Positions 7,970 through 14,996 of a DNA stretch of 26,258 bases are shown here, one piece after another; the first letter of the stretch is position 1, and each line of letters starts with the position of its first letter. The notes below the pieces were generated by a model. The model worked only from the letters and a program-made list of their open reading frames with translations, searched no databases and had not been told where the DNA came from. A program made the position numbers and the translations under genes. Origin of the DNA: a virus; the IMG/VR virus record IMGVR_UViG_3300025127_000229, positions 1 to 26,258 of that record; one strand, 5' to 3'.

Positions 7970-8751
7970 TGATTATATCTTGGTGGTCGGCTGGCGTTAC
8001 CAGTGCGGTAGCAACAAAGCTGGCGATAGATAAGCACGGCAAAGAAAACGTGCTGCCAATATATTTTCATATAGACTCGGCGCATTCTGACAATGAGCGA
8101 TTTATCCGTGAGTGTGAGGAGTGGTATGGTCGTGACATTATGATCACCAAGTCTCACAAGCATAACAATCAGTTTGAAGTCATTACCAAAGATAAGTATG
8201 TCAATGGTCCAGGGGGTGCGCGGTGTACTCTGGTGCTAAAGAAACGTGTTCGGCAGCGCTTGGAAAAAGAGATGGACTATGACGCACAAGTGTTCGGGTT
8301 TGAATACTCGAAGAAGGAGGTCAACAGAGCTATCAGATTCAAAGAGCAATACCCTGATGCCAAGCCGATTTTCCCGTTGATTGAAAAAAAACTAACTAAG
8401 CCAGAGTGTTTGTTTTACTTAGAGCAAGCTGGAATCAAGCGGCCTACTATGTACACTTTAGGCTATGGCAATAATAATTGCATCGGGTGTGTTAAGGGAG
8501 GCAAAGGATACTGGAACAAGATCCGTAAAGACTTTCCCGAACAATTTGATCGCATGGCCGCAGCGGAACGGGAGGTTGGCAACTCCTGCATTCGTGGCGT
8601 ATATTTAGATGAGTTGCACCCGTCTGAGGGAGTAGAACAAAAGTTTGTCATGGCTGATTGTGGTAATTTTTGTGACATTGAATTTACAGAGATCATGCAC
8701 AAGGACATTGATGTGATTATGCGTGAACCAGAACAATTGAGTTTGTTTTAA
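7969..8751 (+). CDS. PP-loop ATPase, PAPS-reductase-like phage protein
   Basis: The 260-residue product opens with WWSAGVTSAVATKLA (5-19), the PP-loop of ATP-pyrophosphatases (SAGVTS, 7-12). Cysteine pairs follow at CIGC (171-174) and DCGNFC (C231, C235), with C86 and C207 between. This pattern belongs to the phage and mobile-element branch usually annotated as phosphoadenosine phosphosulfate reductase. That family includes true PAPS reductases and also DNA- or RNA-modifying relatives such as DndC. The extra cysteines may bind a metal or Fe-S cluster. True sulfate assimilation in a phage is doubtful; nucleic-acid or nucleotide modification is an alternative. ATG 7969 overlaps the primase stop; an in-frame GTG at 7966 is also possible. 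Confidence 0.8.
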   Translation: MIISWWSAGVTSAVATKLAIDKHGKENVLPIYFHIDSAHSDNERFIRECEEWYGRDIMITKSHKHNNQFEVITKDKYVNGPGGARCTLVLKKRVRQRLEKEMDYDAQVFGFEYSKKEVNRAIRFKEQYPDAKPIFPLIEKKLTKPECLFYLEQAGIKRPTMYTLGYGNNNCIGCVKGGKGYWNKIRKDFPEQFDRMAAAEREVGNSCIRGVYLDELHPSEGVEQKFVMADCGNFCDIEFTEIMHKDIDVIMREPEQLSLF

Positions 8752-8927
8752 TGATTAGTCAGGGCGATGGCAGCATAGCTCGTTTGGTGGCTGATGGACT
8801 ATGCCCGAGGTGTCATACGGTTATACCACCAGTTGAGGTGCATGGGCATATACAATGTTCGGTGTGTAAGATGGTTATCGTAGATTGTTGTCAGGGCGAG
8901 AGAGCGGATGACAAAGAACATAAGTGA
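8751..8927 (+). CDS. 58-residue zinc-ribbon protein
   Basis: A short frame begins at ATG 8751, overlapping the PP-loop gene's TAA by one base, and ends with TGA at 8925-8927. The product has CPRC (18-21) and CSVC (36-39), spaced as a zinc ribbon, then a DCCQ segment. The overlap at both ends (20 bp with the next gene) supports real translation. Such mini zinc ribbons often act as nucleic-acid or protein adaptors; its partner here may be the PP-loop enzyme, by position only. Confidence 0.7.
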   Translation: MISQGDGSIARLVADGLCPRCHTVIPPVEVHGHIQCSVCKMVIVDCCQGERADDKEHK

Positions 8928-9111
8928 TTTGTTCGGTGACTATGTTGATCCGTTACGCAAGAAAAAACTAAAAGAGCTGGCAGAAAAAGAGCAGCCAAAG
9001 GAAGCGGCTGCGGGTCCTGTTACGCACATTTGTTCGTATTGTGGATCGCAGCAAGCCTGGTATAGCAGTGATCATGGGGCAACATGGCAGTGCTTCAATC
9101 ATAAAAAATAA
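8908..9111 (+). CDS. 67-residue zinc-finger protein
   Basis: The product has a charged helical N-terminus (residues 12-32, K/E rich) and a C-terminal zinc-binding knuckle: C42-x2-C45, then C62-x2-H65, around AWYSSDHGATWQ. The upstream GGGCGAGAGAGCGG gives a ribosome site. It overlaps the 58-residue zinc-ribbon gene by 20 bp. The function is unknown; the two consecutive zinc proteins after a cysteine-rich PP-loop enzyme suggest a functional set. An A/T palindrome (AAAAAATAATTTTTT) at the stop may act as a weak terminator. Confidence 0.75.
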   Translation: MTKNISDLFGDYVDPLRKKKLKELAEKEQPKEAAAGPVTHICSYCGSQQAWYSSDHGATWQCFNHKK

Positions 9112-9202
9112 TTTTTTTTAGTCCCGAAACGTCAATAATAAAAATTGTTGTGATATTGTTAAATAATCAATAACAAAGGCCACAGGCCAGAAAGACGCAA
9201 CA

Positions 9203-9637
9203 ATGCTTGAAGTAATAAAAAAAGACACAATGATTCGTATGCCACAGTATCCAGAAGTAGAGGGTGTTCCTCTTATGGAAGATGGATATGAGGTTAGGAA
9301 GTTCATTAAAGAAGCCGCGTATCAGGCACGAGTAATGCCACATCAATTAGAGACAGATGATGAGACATATAAACAAGCTTACCACAGATTTACAGGTAAT
9401 CAGTTTTATCTCACTGACATTGATATTGTCCGTGACAAAATCCTTGATGGACTCGTTGCCAATAAGAAAATCCATGATGATGCTTTGAAACAACTATATC
9501 AAGATCTCACATGGGCTTTTGATGAACACGCAGATGCTCTTCATCAATGTATAGACATGGTAGATGAGAATAAGCGTAGAGTGTCAGAGTTGCACACCGA
9601 AGTCAGAAGCGTGATGGACGGTTTATTCCGTAGTTAA
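9203..9637 (+). CDS. Hypothetical helical protein
   Basis: The 144-residue product is not recognised. It appears mostly alpha-helical, with a charged middle and a C-terminal heptad-like stretch (LHQCIDMVDENKRRVSELHT). The ribosome site is weak (AGAAAGACG), and ATG 9230 is an alternative start. The preceding 91-bp gap holds no clear promoter. The gene converges with the minus-strand DUF6378 gene and the two overlap by 15 bp at their 3' ends. Confidence 0.7.
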   Translation: MLEVIKKDTMIRMPQYPEVEGVPLMEDGYEVRKFIKEAAYQARVMPHQLETDDETYKQAYHRFTGNQFYLTDIDIVRDKILDGLVANKKIHDDALKQLYQDLTWAFDEHADALHQCIDMVDENKRRVSELHTEVRSVMDGLFRS

Positions 9638-9886
9638 CTCACCACCACAAGCAAGATAGCCACAGCCGTCAGCCCAATTGTCGGCGTGGCTTTTGTTTGA
9701 TTTGATCCTAGCAAGTTTGAGCAGTGTCATCATGACGGCTACATCATGAGCCGATACTTGTGTTCCAAGATGCGTTGTCCAGTACGCAGCAATCGTGGAA
9801 AAGTTATCTTCCATATCACCATGATCAGCCGCTCGGTCAACAGTCACTTTCTGTTTTGCATCATCTAAAATCTCTGCCCTATTCAT
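9623..9886 (-). CDS. DUF6378-family protein
   Basis: The 87-residue product matches DUF6378 by eye: an N-terminal AEILDDAKQKVTVDRAADHG, then ENFSTIAAYWTTHLG, then VAVMMTLLKLARIKSNKSHA and DGCGYLACGGEL. The family is common in phages and has no established function. The start has an AAAGAGG ribosome site. This is the only complete minus-strand gene in the window and splits two plus-strand blocks. A weak minus-strand promoter (TTAACA, 17 bp, TAGTAA) could lie between it and the plus-strand promoter at 9961. Confidence 0.8.
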   Translation of the reverse strand: MNRAEILDDAKQKVTVDRAADHGDMEDNFSTIAAYWTTHLGTQVSAHDVAVMMTLLKLARIKSNKSHADNWADGCGYLACGGELTTE

Positions 9887-9960
9887 TTTTGCCTCTTTAC
9901 AATGTGGTTATCAATTACTATCATTTTTACATAAAAATGTTAAGAATTTATTTATTTGTA

Positions 9961-9989
9961 TTGACAAGGTAGCAATGATTGCTTATATG
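9961..9989 (+). promoter_or_regulatory. Promoter with perfect 13-bp dyad in its spacer (P2)
   Basis: TTGACA (9961-9966), 17-bp spacer, TATATG (9984-9989). The spacer contains the perfect palindrome AGCAATGATTGCT (9971-9983), placed to touch the -10. An A/T-rich stretch (about 9920-9960) precedes it, and the leader ACTAACAGAAAGCTAGGAGGG follows. It probably drives the gene run 10021-12775. A repressor on the dyad would block polymerase directly. Confidence 0.75.
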
Positions 9990-10020
9990 TAAGTTACTAA
10001 CAGAAAGCTAGGAGGGCAAA

Positions 10021-10245
10021 ATGGCTTTAACTTACGAAAAAATTTTTGATCAGTTACTCGATTTTACAGAGGGCATGGCTAAGTCTGGCGTAACGACTTT
10101 TGATTTGGCTAACGTAATGTCAAGGTTTGTGGTTGAGTTGTCTTATGACACTGCACCGAATACGCAACATGCAACGACATTGTTGCTTACAGCAATCACT
10201 GATCGCATGGAACGCGATATCACAGGGAGTGCAGATGATGAATAA
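10021..10245 (+). CDS. Hypothetical small helical protein
   Basis: The 74-residue product is not recognised; it appears as three helices, including FDQLLDFTEGMAKSG and HATTLLLTAITDRMERD. It is the first gene after promoter P2 and has a strong AGGAGG ribosome site. It overlaps the next gene by 11 bp, so the small genes up to 12775 are probably one transcript. Confidence 0.75.
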   Translation: MALTYEKIFDQLLDFTEGMAKSGVTTFDLANVMSRFVVELSYDTAPNTQHATTLLLTAITDRMERDITGSADDE

Positions 10246-10378
10246 CATGGAAAAGGTAAAGGAATTGGTTGATCTCATGTATTGGGATTATGACAGGATG
10301 TCATCATCTGGTCAGGAGACTCTTGATAAGCTGGCGGATGCAGTTGGCTTGCCTAAGGAGGGCGAGGAAGATGAGTGA
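10235..10378 (+). CDS. 47-residue hypothetical protein
   Basis: A short frame starts at ATG 10235 after AGGGAG and ends at TGA 10376-10378. The product begins MMNNMEKVKELVDLMYWDYD and is helical and acidic. It overlaps both neighbours (11 and 8 bp). A longer reading from an upstream GTG at 10127 would lie inside the previous gene and is unlikely. Function unknown. Confidence 0.6.
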   Translation: MMNNMEKVKELVDLMYWDYDRMSSSGQETLDKLADAVGLPKEGEEDE

Positions 10379-10664
10379 AGAAGGTAACATTATTTATACA
10401 TGCGAGGATCATGGGCTAGAGGCTTACAGAAAGATCAAGAATAATCCTGCTGTTCCCAAAACACATGTGTACGCATACTTCCCACCAGTCGAATTAGAAG
10501 ATGGCAGGAAGATCATGGAAAAGATGTGGATCAGGATTACCAAAGGCAATCGTAAAAGTGGTGAGGGCGTATTGGATAATGAGCCAGCGCACAATCACAA
10601 TTACAAATTGTATCAGGTGGTTTATTACGAAACTGATGAAGATGATATTACGAGGGCGTTATGA
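10371..10664 (+). CDS. Hypothetical protein, possibly DUF2314-like
   Basis: The 97-residue product contains MWIRITKGN (52-60) followed by GEGVLDNEPAH (64-74), which faintly resembles DUF2314-type domains (MWV...G.L.N.P). That match is tentative. ATG 10371 follows GGAGGGCGAGGA and overlaps the upstream stop region; the stop overlaps the next start (ATGA). It is probably part of the P2 transcript. Confidence 0.65.
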   Translation: MSEEGNIIYTCEDHGLEAYRKIKNNPAVPKTHVYAYFPPVELEDGRKIMEKMWIRITKGNRKSGEGVLDNEPAHNHNYKLYQVVYYETDEDDITRAL

Positions 10665-11005
10665 GTGCTGATGGCATGAGACGTAAGTGGGGTTGGTTCT
10701 ATTTTAATGTAATTGAACCAGAGCGCGTTAGGCTCGTTCAAGAGGCTGGCTTTGTTTTTACGCCAGTTTGGGGCGGCTCGTGTGACATTGATATTCTTGA
10801 GCAGGAAGTTCAAGAGAGCATTGAGGCTGTTCAAGAGCAGTTTTGCCGTGAGGGTATGATTTGGCAAGAGCCAAGGTATCGGGTGAATACTTTTGCTTCA
10901 AAGTTGCATGAATCGACTAATGGCAGAGTTGTTCGTGGCCGTAAGAGAAATAAAGACAGTGCCAATGCACTGGAGTCACATCTTAAAAGCAAGGGTGTAC
11001 ATTGA
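10661..11005 (+). CDS. Hypothetical protein with basic C-terminus
   Basis: The 114-residue product is not recognised. The N-terminal half (WGWFYFNVIEPERVRLVQEA and a FTPVWGGSCDIDI segment) appears alpha/beta; the middle is a Q/E-rich helix; the C-terminus is basic (RVVRGRKRNK, about 89-98) and could touch nucleic acid. It starts in an ATGA overlap and ends in a TGATG overlap. Confidence 0.7.
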   Translation: MSADGMRRKWGWFYFNVIEPERVRLVQEAGFVFTPVWGGSCDIDILEQEVQESIEAVQEQFCREGMIWQEPRYRVNTFASKLHESTNGRVVRGRKRNKDSANALESHLKSKGVH

Positions 11006-11202
11006 TGAAATTAAAACGAAGAATAACAGCCAAAGAATATAGCGACATGTTTAATGGGCGGCAAAGTAAATACAGAACAGATTTATATTGGCAATGTAAT
11101 TTGACAAAAGATTATTTCTTACGCTCAGAGTTCCACTCTGGCAATTTTATTCCTAAAAGGCAAACCCCTTTTATTCACACTACTGCTTATAAGGGCAAAT
11201 AA
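11005..11202 (+). CDS. 65-residue basic hypothetical protein
   Basis: The product begins MKLKRRITAKEYSDMFNGRQ and is rich in K, R, Y and F. The ATG overlaps the upstream TGA, and one base separates its stop from the methyltransferase start. Function is not recognised; immediate linkage to the methyltransferase is the only clue. Confidence 0.65.
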   Translation: MKLKRRITAKEYSDMFNGRQSKYRTDLYWQCNLTKDYFLRSEFHSGNFIPKRQTPFIHTTAYKGK

Positions 11203-11203
11203 A

Positions 11204-12433
11204 ATGGAGCATAATTTTGGTAATGTCGTCAGTTTGTTTGATGGCATGTCTTGCGCTCGTATAGCTTTGCAGAGGATGGGTATTGTTCCTAAACGATACT
11301 TTGCCAGCGAGATTGACAAGTATGCAATCACGGTTGCCAAAGCTAATTTTCCCGACACAATACATGTAGGCAATGTTCGTAACTTTGGTAATGTCGTCAG
11401 CTTGTTTGATGGCATGTCTTGCGCTCGTATCGCTTTGCAGAGAATGGGTATTGTTCCTAAACGATACTTTGCCAGCGAGATTGACAAGTATGCAATCACG
11501 GTTGCCAAAGCTAATTTTCCCGACACAATACATGTAGGCAATGTTCGTAACGTAATATGGCCTGAGATATTTGACGGTGAGCCGATTGATCTTTTGATCG
11601 GCGGTTCGCCATGTCAGGGTTTTTCATTTGCAGGTGGTCAGTTGGCGTTTGATGATCCGCGCAGCAAATTGTTTTTTGAATTTGTTCGTGTTCTAAAAGA
11701 GTGCAAGCCGAAGTATTTTCTGTTGGAAAACGTAAATATGAAGCAGGAGTTCCAAGACGTAATAAACGAACAATTAGGGTGTAGGCCCGTAGACATTAAC
11801 TCCAATATCGTTAGCGCACAGAACAGGCGCAGGCTGTATTGGACGAACATTCCAGTCAGGTCGTTGCCGGAAAACAAGCGTATATATCTTAGGGATGTGC
11901 TTGAAGATGGGTTTACAGACCGCGATAAGGCGCATTGTGTGGACGCTAATTACTTCAAGGGCGGTAATCTGAAGTCGTACTTTGAAAAGCACAGGCGGCA
12001 GTTGGTATTTGATTTTGCCGAAGAAGAAGAGGCAGAAGGAACAATGCTGGCTGGTCATGCTGATTTGAAGGGGCATGATTATAATAGGCGCGTATATCAC
12101 CCAGATGGCAAAGCACCAACGCTTGCTGCGGCTTCTGGTGGCAATCTTGAGCCGAAGATACTACAGATCGCTCGAGGTGCTAATAAAGGTGGAATCAGGG
12201 CAGAGGATGGCAAGGTTCCGTCAATGACAAGTTCATCATGGGAGCATAACAATCTTCTTGTTGATGTTGATGATTTAAAATGGCGCAAGCTTACACCAGT
12301 AGAGTGTGAGAGGTTGCAGACCGTACCAGATAATTACACAGCACATGTATCTGATACACAGCGTTACAGAATGCTCGGTAATGGATTTACCGTGGATGTT
12401 ATTTGTCACTTGCTAGGAGGTATGGACAGATGA
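11204..12433 (+). CDS. C5-cytosine DNA methyltransferase with duplicated N-terminus
   Basis: The 409-residue product has the C5-methyltransferase motifs: SAM-binding SLFDGMSCARIAL (motif I) and ASEIDKYAI (motif II), catalytic GGSPCQGFS (133-141, C137), LLENV (173-177), SAQNRRRLYW (204-213) and C-terminal LTPVECERLQ plus RMLGNGFT. It transfers methyl groups to cytosine, probably protecting phage DNA or marking it for timing. No partner restriction gene is visible. Motifs I-II occur twice: residues 5-60 and 61-116 are identical. Without one copy the length would be about 353 residues, normal for this family, so the second copy is unexpected. It ends overlapping the next ATG. Confidence 0.93.
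   Translation: MEHNFGNVVSLFDGMSCARIALQRMGIVPKRYFASEIDKYAITVAKANFPDTIHVGNVRNFGNVVSLFDGMSCARIALQRMGIVPKRYFASEIDKYAITVAKANFPDTIHVGNVRNVIWPEIFDGEPIDLLIGGSPCQGFSFAGGQLAFDDPRSKLFFEFVRVLKECKPKYFLLENVNMKQEFQDVINEQLGCRPVDINSNIVSAQNRRRLYWTNIPVRSLPENKRIYLRDVLEDGFTDRDKAHCVDANYFKGGNLKSYFEKHRRQLVFDFAEEEEAEGTMLAGHADLKGHDYNRRVYHPDGKAPTLAAASGGNLEPKILQIARGANKGGIRAEDGKVPSMTSSSWEHNNLLVDVDDLKWRKLTPVECERLQTVPDNYTAHVSDTQRYRMLGNGFTVDVICHLLGGMDR
11216..11551 (+). repeat. 168-bp in-frame tandem duplication in the methyltransferase gene
   Basis: Units 11216-11383 and 11384-11551 encode the same 56 residues (motifs I and II). I find three differences, all silent (AGT/AGC, ATA/ATC, AGG/AGA). Confidence 0.95.
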
Positions 12434-12612
12434 AAGAAGAAAAGGTTGTCAGCATTCCAAGGATTCCAACGATGGAGCAGTTAAAACGTGATTTGATGAT
12501 TCTGGAGATCAACCCGGAATATGATTCTATGGGTAGAATTGTTCGTAAAAAGAATCTGTCAGGAGTCGAAAGGACTATGGCTAAAAGCATTATGAGTAAA
12601 GACAATGAATGA
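12430..12612 (+). CDS. 60-residue hypothetical protein
   Basis: The product begins MKEEKVVSIPRIPTMEQLKR and is helical and charged. ATG 12430 follows AGGAGG at a 9-nt spacing and overlaps the methyltransferase stop. An alternative start at 12403 lies inside the methyltransferase gene and lacks a ribosome site. Not recognised. Confidence 0.7.
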   Translation: MKEEKVVSIPRIPTMEQLKRDLMILEINPEYDSMGRIVRKKNLSGVERTMAKSIMSKDNE

Positions 12613-12775
12613 AGAGTTGATGATTGCGTATGATCTAAAGCACCAGATTGAGTGCTTGCCGCAGGAATATAAGAGTTCCTCTGTCATTGATAATGTAACT
12701 ACAGAGCATACGATGATGGAAAGAATAGCCATGATAATCCATGTACTGGAGAGTCACGGCAAAGATGTCAGTTAA
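12605..12775 (+). CDS. 56-residue hypothetical protein
   Basis: The frame runs from ATG 12605 (overlapping the upstream gene by 8 bp) to TAA 12773-12775. The product begins MNEELMIAYDLKHQIECLPQ and ends in a helix (HTMMERIAMIIHVLESHGKD). It is the last gene before the repeat-rich gap and probably ends the P2 transcript. Not recognised. Confidence 0.6.
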   Translation: MNEELMIAYDLKHQIECLPQEYKSSSVIDNVTTEHTMMERIAMIIHVLESHGKDVS

Positions 12776-12796
12776 CTTGATATCGGTTAATATTTA

Positions 12797-13002
12797 GTTA
12801 CATGGTTACATGGTTACGGCATGTAACTAAAATCGCATGTAAGTAGGAAGTTATTGTAATTATTGGGTAAATCGGTTTAGTTACATGTGGTTACATTTGT
12901 GACATCGGAAGTTAATTGTGGGTTGTAAGTTGTTGAAAACAAACGTGGTTACATGGTTACATAAGGTTCCCTATATAAATATAGGTATAGGTATATGTAA
13001 CC
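12797..13002. repeat. GTTACAT iteron-like array upstream of terS
   Basis: GTTACAT occurs at 12797, 12805, 12880, 12890, 12948 and 12956 in direct orientation, several as back-to-back 8-mers (GTTACATG GTTACATG GTTACGGC). Inverted ATGTAAC copies lie at 12821-12827 and 12995-13001. The 257-bp gap has no gene. It could be the binding site of the small terminase (pac or cos region), a replication origin or an operator array for the next gene. Confidence 0.8.
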
Positions 13003-13012
13003 TATACCTATA
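12980..13012. repeat. 12-bp inverted repeat before terS
   Basis: TATAGGTATAGG (12980-12991) and CCTATACCTATA (13001-13012) form a perfect dyad around TATATGTAA. The loop holds an inverted GTTACAT copy. No T-run follows, so this is more likely a protein-binding dyad or transcript hairpin than a terminator. It ends 20 bp before the terS start codon. Confidence 0.8.
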
Positions 13013-13032
13013 CCGAAGCAGGAGAGAGCAGT

Positions 13033-13557
13033 ATGCCAAAGGTCGGTGAGGATCTTTCAGAGGATCAAAGACACGCAGGACAGCGTAGATTAAAACCAGT
13101 GCAGCAAAAGTTTCTGGACTTCTATTTGCATCGGGATATGACGCAGACAGAAGCGGCTAGACAGGCAGGGTATAAGAACCCGTCAGTGTCTGCTGTAAGG
13201 CTGTTGCGTAACCCAGTCGTAGCAGAACGATTGCAGGAGATGAGACTCGAAGCACAGGCCAAGTTCGGGGTCAGCGTAGACAAGTCTGTTCGGGATCTGA
13301 AGAAGCTACGAGATCAGGCTTGGGAAATGGGTAAGTTCAGTGAAGCTATTAGAGCTGAAGAGCTGAGATTGAAGGCATCGGGGCTACTTATTAACAAACA
13401 GCACGTTATCAAGGAGGACATCACCGCAGCAACTAAGGAGGATATTGCGAAGAAACTGGCCGAATATAAGCGTTTGGCTGAGTCGCGCATGAAGAATGTA
13501 ACACCAGATGTAGTGCAAATCGAGCATGAAGAGCTAGATATAGTTGAGGATAAGTAA
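13033..13557 (+). CDS. terS: Terminase small subunit (Terminase_2-like)
   Basis: The 174-residue product has the Terminase_2 signature in residues 20-71: LKPVQQKFLDFYLHRDMTQT, then AARQAGYKNPSVSAVRLLRN and PVVAERLQEMR, a helix-turn-helix that recognises the packaging start site. The central helices (about 72-150) would form the oligomer ring. ATG 13033 follows AGGAG. The GTTACAT array directly upstream is a natural candidate for its recognition site, as small terminases often bind near their own gene. The large subunit lies 7.5 kb downstream rather than next to it. Confidence 0.85.
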   Translation: MPKVGEDLSEDQRHAGQRRLKPVQQKFLDFYLHRDMTQTEAARQAGYKNPSVSAVRLLRNPVVAERLQEMRLEAQAKFGVSVDKSVRDLKKLRDQAWEMGKFSEAIRAEELRLKASGLLINKQHVIKEDITAATKEDIAKKLAEYKRLAESRMKNVTPDVVQIEHEELDIVEDK

Positions 13558-13930
13558 TGTTCGGGTTTTTCTGCGGGAAAATCTAGCGCGGGGGGATCGG
13601 GCTTCCTCCTCGGGCTTTTATAGAAATTGTTCGGGTTGTCGGGGTCAATAATACTGGCGTTTGTACCAAATTGTTCGGGTTATCGGGGTTCCAGGTGATC
13701 GGGACTCCAGTACCAGTATAATTGTTCGGGAACTGGGCTGCCGAGCCCGGGGCAGCTGCAGCCTGATCGGGGTGTAACCAGTACAATTGTTCGGGATCGG
13801 GCTTGACTGGGCTGCAGATCGGGGTCATCCTGAACTCTCCTCCCTGGAGAAAGGGGGTCCTGGCAGCCACTCATCTGCCAGGGCCTTCTCCGTAACCAGT
13901 ACAATTGTTCGCCAGTACGCGCAGCGCCCA
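13558..13930. repeat. GC-rich spacer with AATTGTTCGGG repeats (spacer 1)
   Basis: No gene is seen in this 483-bp gap. Copies of the repeat are at 13625-13637, 13669-13681, 13720-13730, 13785-13795 and 13903-13911; an incomplete copy (TGTTCGGGTT, 13558-13567) touches the terS stop. Three are extended on the left as CCAGTA(C/T)AATTGTTCG. TCGGG and CTGCAG-like words fill the spaces. Base composition is visibly GC-richer than the genes (about 58 percent G+C in 13561-13620 by hand count). Minus-strand open frames here are by-products of the repeats. Confidence 0.85.
13855..13886 (+). other. Strong hairpin in spacer 1
   Basis: CCTGGCAG (13859-13866) pairs with CTGCCAGG (13875-13882) around an 8-nt loop. 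A wobble and two or three further pairs extend the stem outward. No T-run follows directly. It may terminate terS transcription with help from Rho, or protect an RNA end. Confidence 0.6.
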
Positions 13931-13980
13931 GTTCCCTGGTCAAGTCTCAAAAAAAAATTAAAAAAAATGCATTTTATCTC

Positions 13981-14009
13981 TTGCAAGTTGTGCATTCATT
14001 GCTTATATT
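13981..14009 (+). promoter_or_regulatory. Cassette A promoter with spacer dyad (P3)
   Basis: TTGCAA (13981-13986), 17-bp spacer, TATATT (14004-14009). The spacer carries TGCATTCATTGCT (13991-14003), the same position as the P2 dyad. A long A-tract (about 13949-13967) upstream could serve as an UP element. The leader CACTAACAACGAATGGAGG follows. Confidence 0.75.
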
Positions 14010-14040
14010 AATATCACTAACAACGAATGGAGGCATTAAA

Positions 14041-14256
14041 ATGCACATTAAAGATATGTTGACCCAGATGGGGTTTAAAGTTGCGAACACAGGCGGCGGT
14101 TGCCAAGGTCTTGAAATGGTTTTGCCTAACGGCTTGTCCATTTTAGTAACAGATGGAGAGGCTGGCATTTCAGAAGACATCAATGCAAATCCAACTATTG
14201 TTTTTGAAAACAGAGAAACAGACACACACGTTGTCGTTGAAGGGAAGGTGGTGTGA
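14041..14256 (+). CDS. Hypothetical 71-residue protein, cassette A
   Basis: The product begins MHIKDMLTQMGFKVANTGGG and continues with short beta strands (LEMVLPNGLSILVTDGEAG, then HVVVEGKVV). It is not recognised. ATG 14041 follows TGGAGG. It is the first gene after promoter P3 and overlaps the next gene by one base (TGATG). Confidence 0.7.
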   Translation: MHIKDMLTQMGFKVANTGGGCQGLEMVLPNGLSILVTDGEAGISEDINANPTIVFENRETDTHVVVEGKVV

Positions 14257-14573
14257 TGGAACGCACAGACATTGAAGTTTTACAGAAGGCGTTTCCAAAA
14301 GGCTCAACGGCTTTCACTAATGTAGTACACGTTTCTAGATCAGGAATGTATAGACACATCTCAGTGCATAAGCCGCACATTGAAAAAGGCGAGGCTGTGA
14401 GTATGCAAAACTACAGCGCGTACATTGCCAGAGTTTTGGGACGTTCATTCAAGGCAAAGAATTACGCTGTTGGCGTTGGTGGATGCGGCATGGATATGGG
14501 TTTTGAACTTATTTACAACCTATCCGCCAAGTTATACGGCGATGGATACGCCATTAAACAGGAATGGATTTAG
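14256..14573 (+). CDS. Conserved phage protein of unknown function (HVSRSGM family)
   Basis: The 105-residue product has VVHVSRSGMYRHISV (23-37), VGGCGMDMGFELIYNLS (74-90) and GDGYAIKQEW (95-104). These blocks recur in many phage proteins I remember, always without known function. The conserved cysteine, histidine and DGY residues suggest a ligand or metal site, but no mechanism is established. ATG 14256 overlaps the upstream TGA; an in-frame GTG at 14253 is possible. It sits just before the cyclotransferase-like gene in the same transcript. Confidence 0.75.
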   Translation: MERTDIEVLQKAFPKGSTAFTNVVHVSRSGMYRHISVHKPHIEKGEAVSMQNYSAYIARVLGRSFKAKNYAVGVGGCGMDMGFELIYNLSAKLYGDGYAIKQEWI

Positions 14574-14581
14574 GAGGTGCG

Positions 14582-14992
14582 ATGATTTATTTTGCATATG
14601 GCTCAAATCTGAACAAGCGTCAGATGAGCGTCAGGTGTCCCAAGGCGAAAGCCTTGGGCGCTGGTTACTTAACAGGATGGCGGCTGGTCTTTCGGGGTGT
14701 GGCCGACATTGAAGAGAACCACACAGACCCAACGGTGATGTTACCAGTCGGGTTCTGGGAGATTACAGATGACTGCTTGCAGTCGCTGGACTTCTATGAG
14801 GGCTACCCTCGGCTTTATCGGAGAGTCAACATCAACGGGATGATGACCTACCGCATGAATAGTTCGGGGTATGCAGCGCCTCATGAGTCATACTTTGACG
14901 CAATCCGTCAGGGGTATCATGACTTCGGGCTTGATGAGTCGGAACTTTACCATGCCCAAGATTGGGCAGACGAGCTGGACGAGGTCATGTAA
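14582..14992 (+). CDS. Gamma-glutamylcyclotransferase-like protein (GGCT/AIG2 fold)
   Basis: The 136-residue product begins MIYFAYGSNLNKRQM, the classic YGSNL substrate loop, and keeps the catalytic glutamate in LDFYEGYPRLYRR (E73). Enzymes of this family release 5-oxoproline from gamma-glutamyl amines or peptides. ATG 14582 is chosen because AGGAGG lies 5 nt upstream; an earlier in-frame ATG (14564) overlaps the previous gene. A strong terminator follows at 15017. The coding sequence is rich in TCGGG words, like the spacers around it. Its likely partner is the amidoligase of cassette C, which makes the kind of bond this fold can cleave. Confidence 0.85.
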   Translation: MIYFAYGSNLNKRQMSVRCPKAKALGAGYLTGWRLVFRGVADIEENHTDPTVMLPVGFWEITDDCLQSLDFYEGYPRLYRRVNINGMMTYRMNSSGYAAPHESYFDAIRQGYHDFGLDESELYHAQDWADELDEVM

Positions 14993-14996
14993 CAAG

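Noticed and set aside
13558-13930. GTTC-rich spacers as alphaproteobacterial LexA boxes (GTTC-N7-GTTC)
   Set aside because: Spacing between GTTC words does not fit N7 in any copy I checked.
13583-13943. Two overlapping minus-strand open frames in spacer 1
   Set aside because: They translate the GC-rich repeats (recurring PEQLYW-like peptides), lack ribosome sites and resemble no protein. The frames stay open because the repeats are GC-rich.
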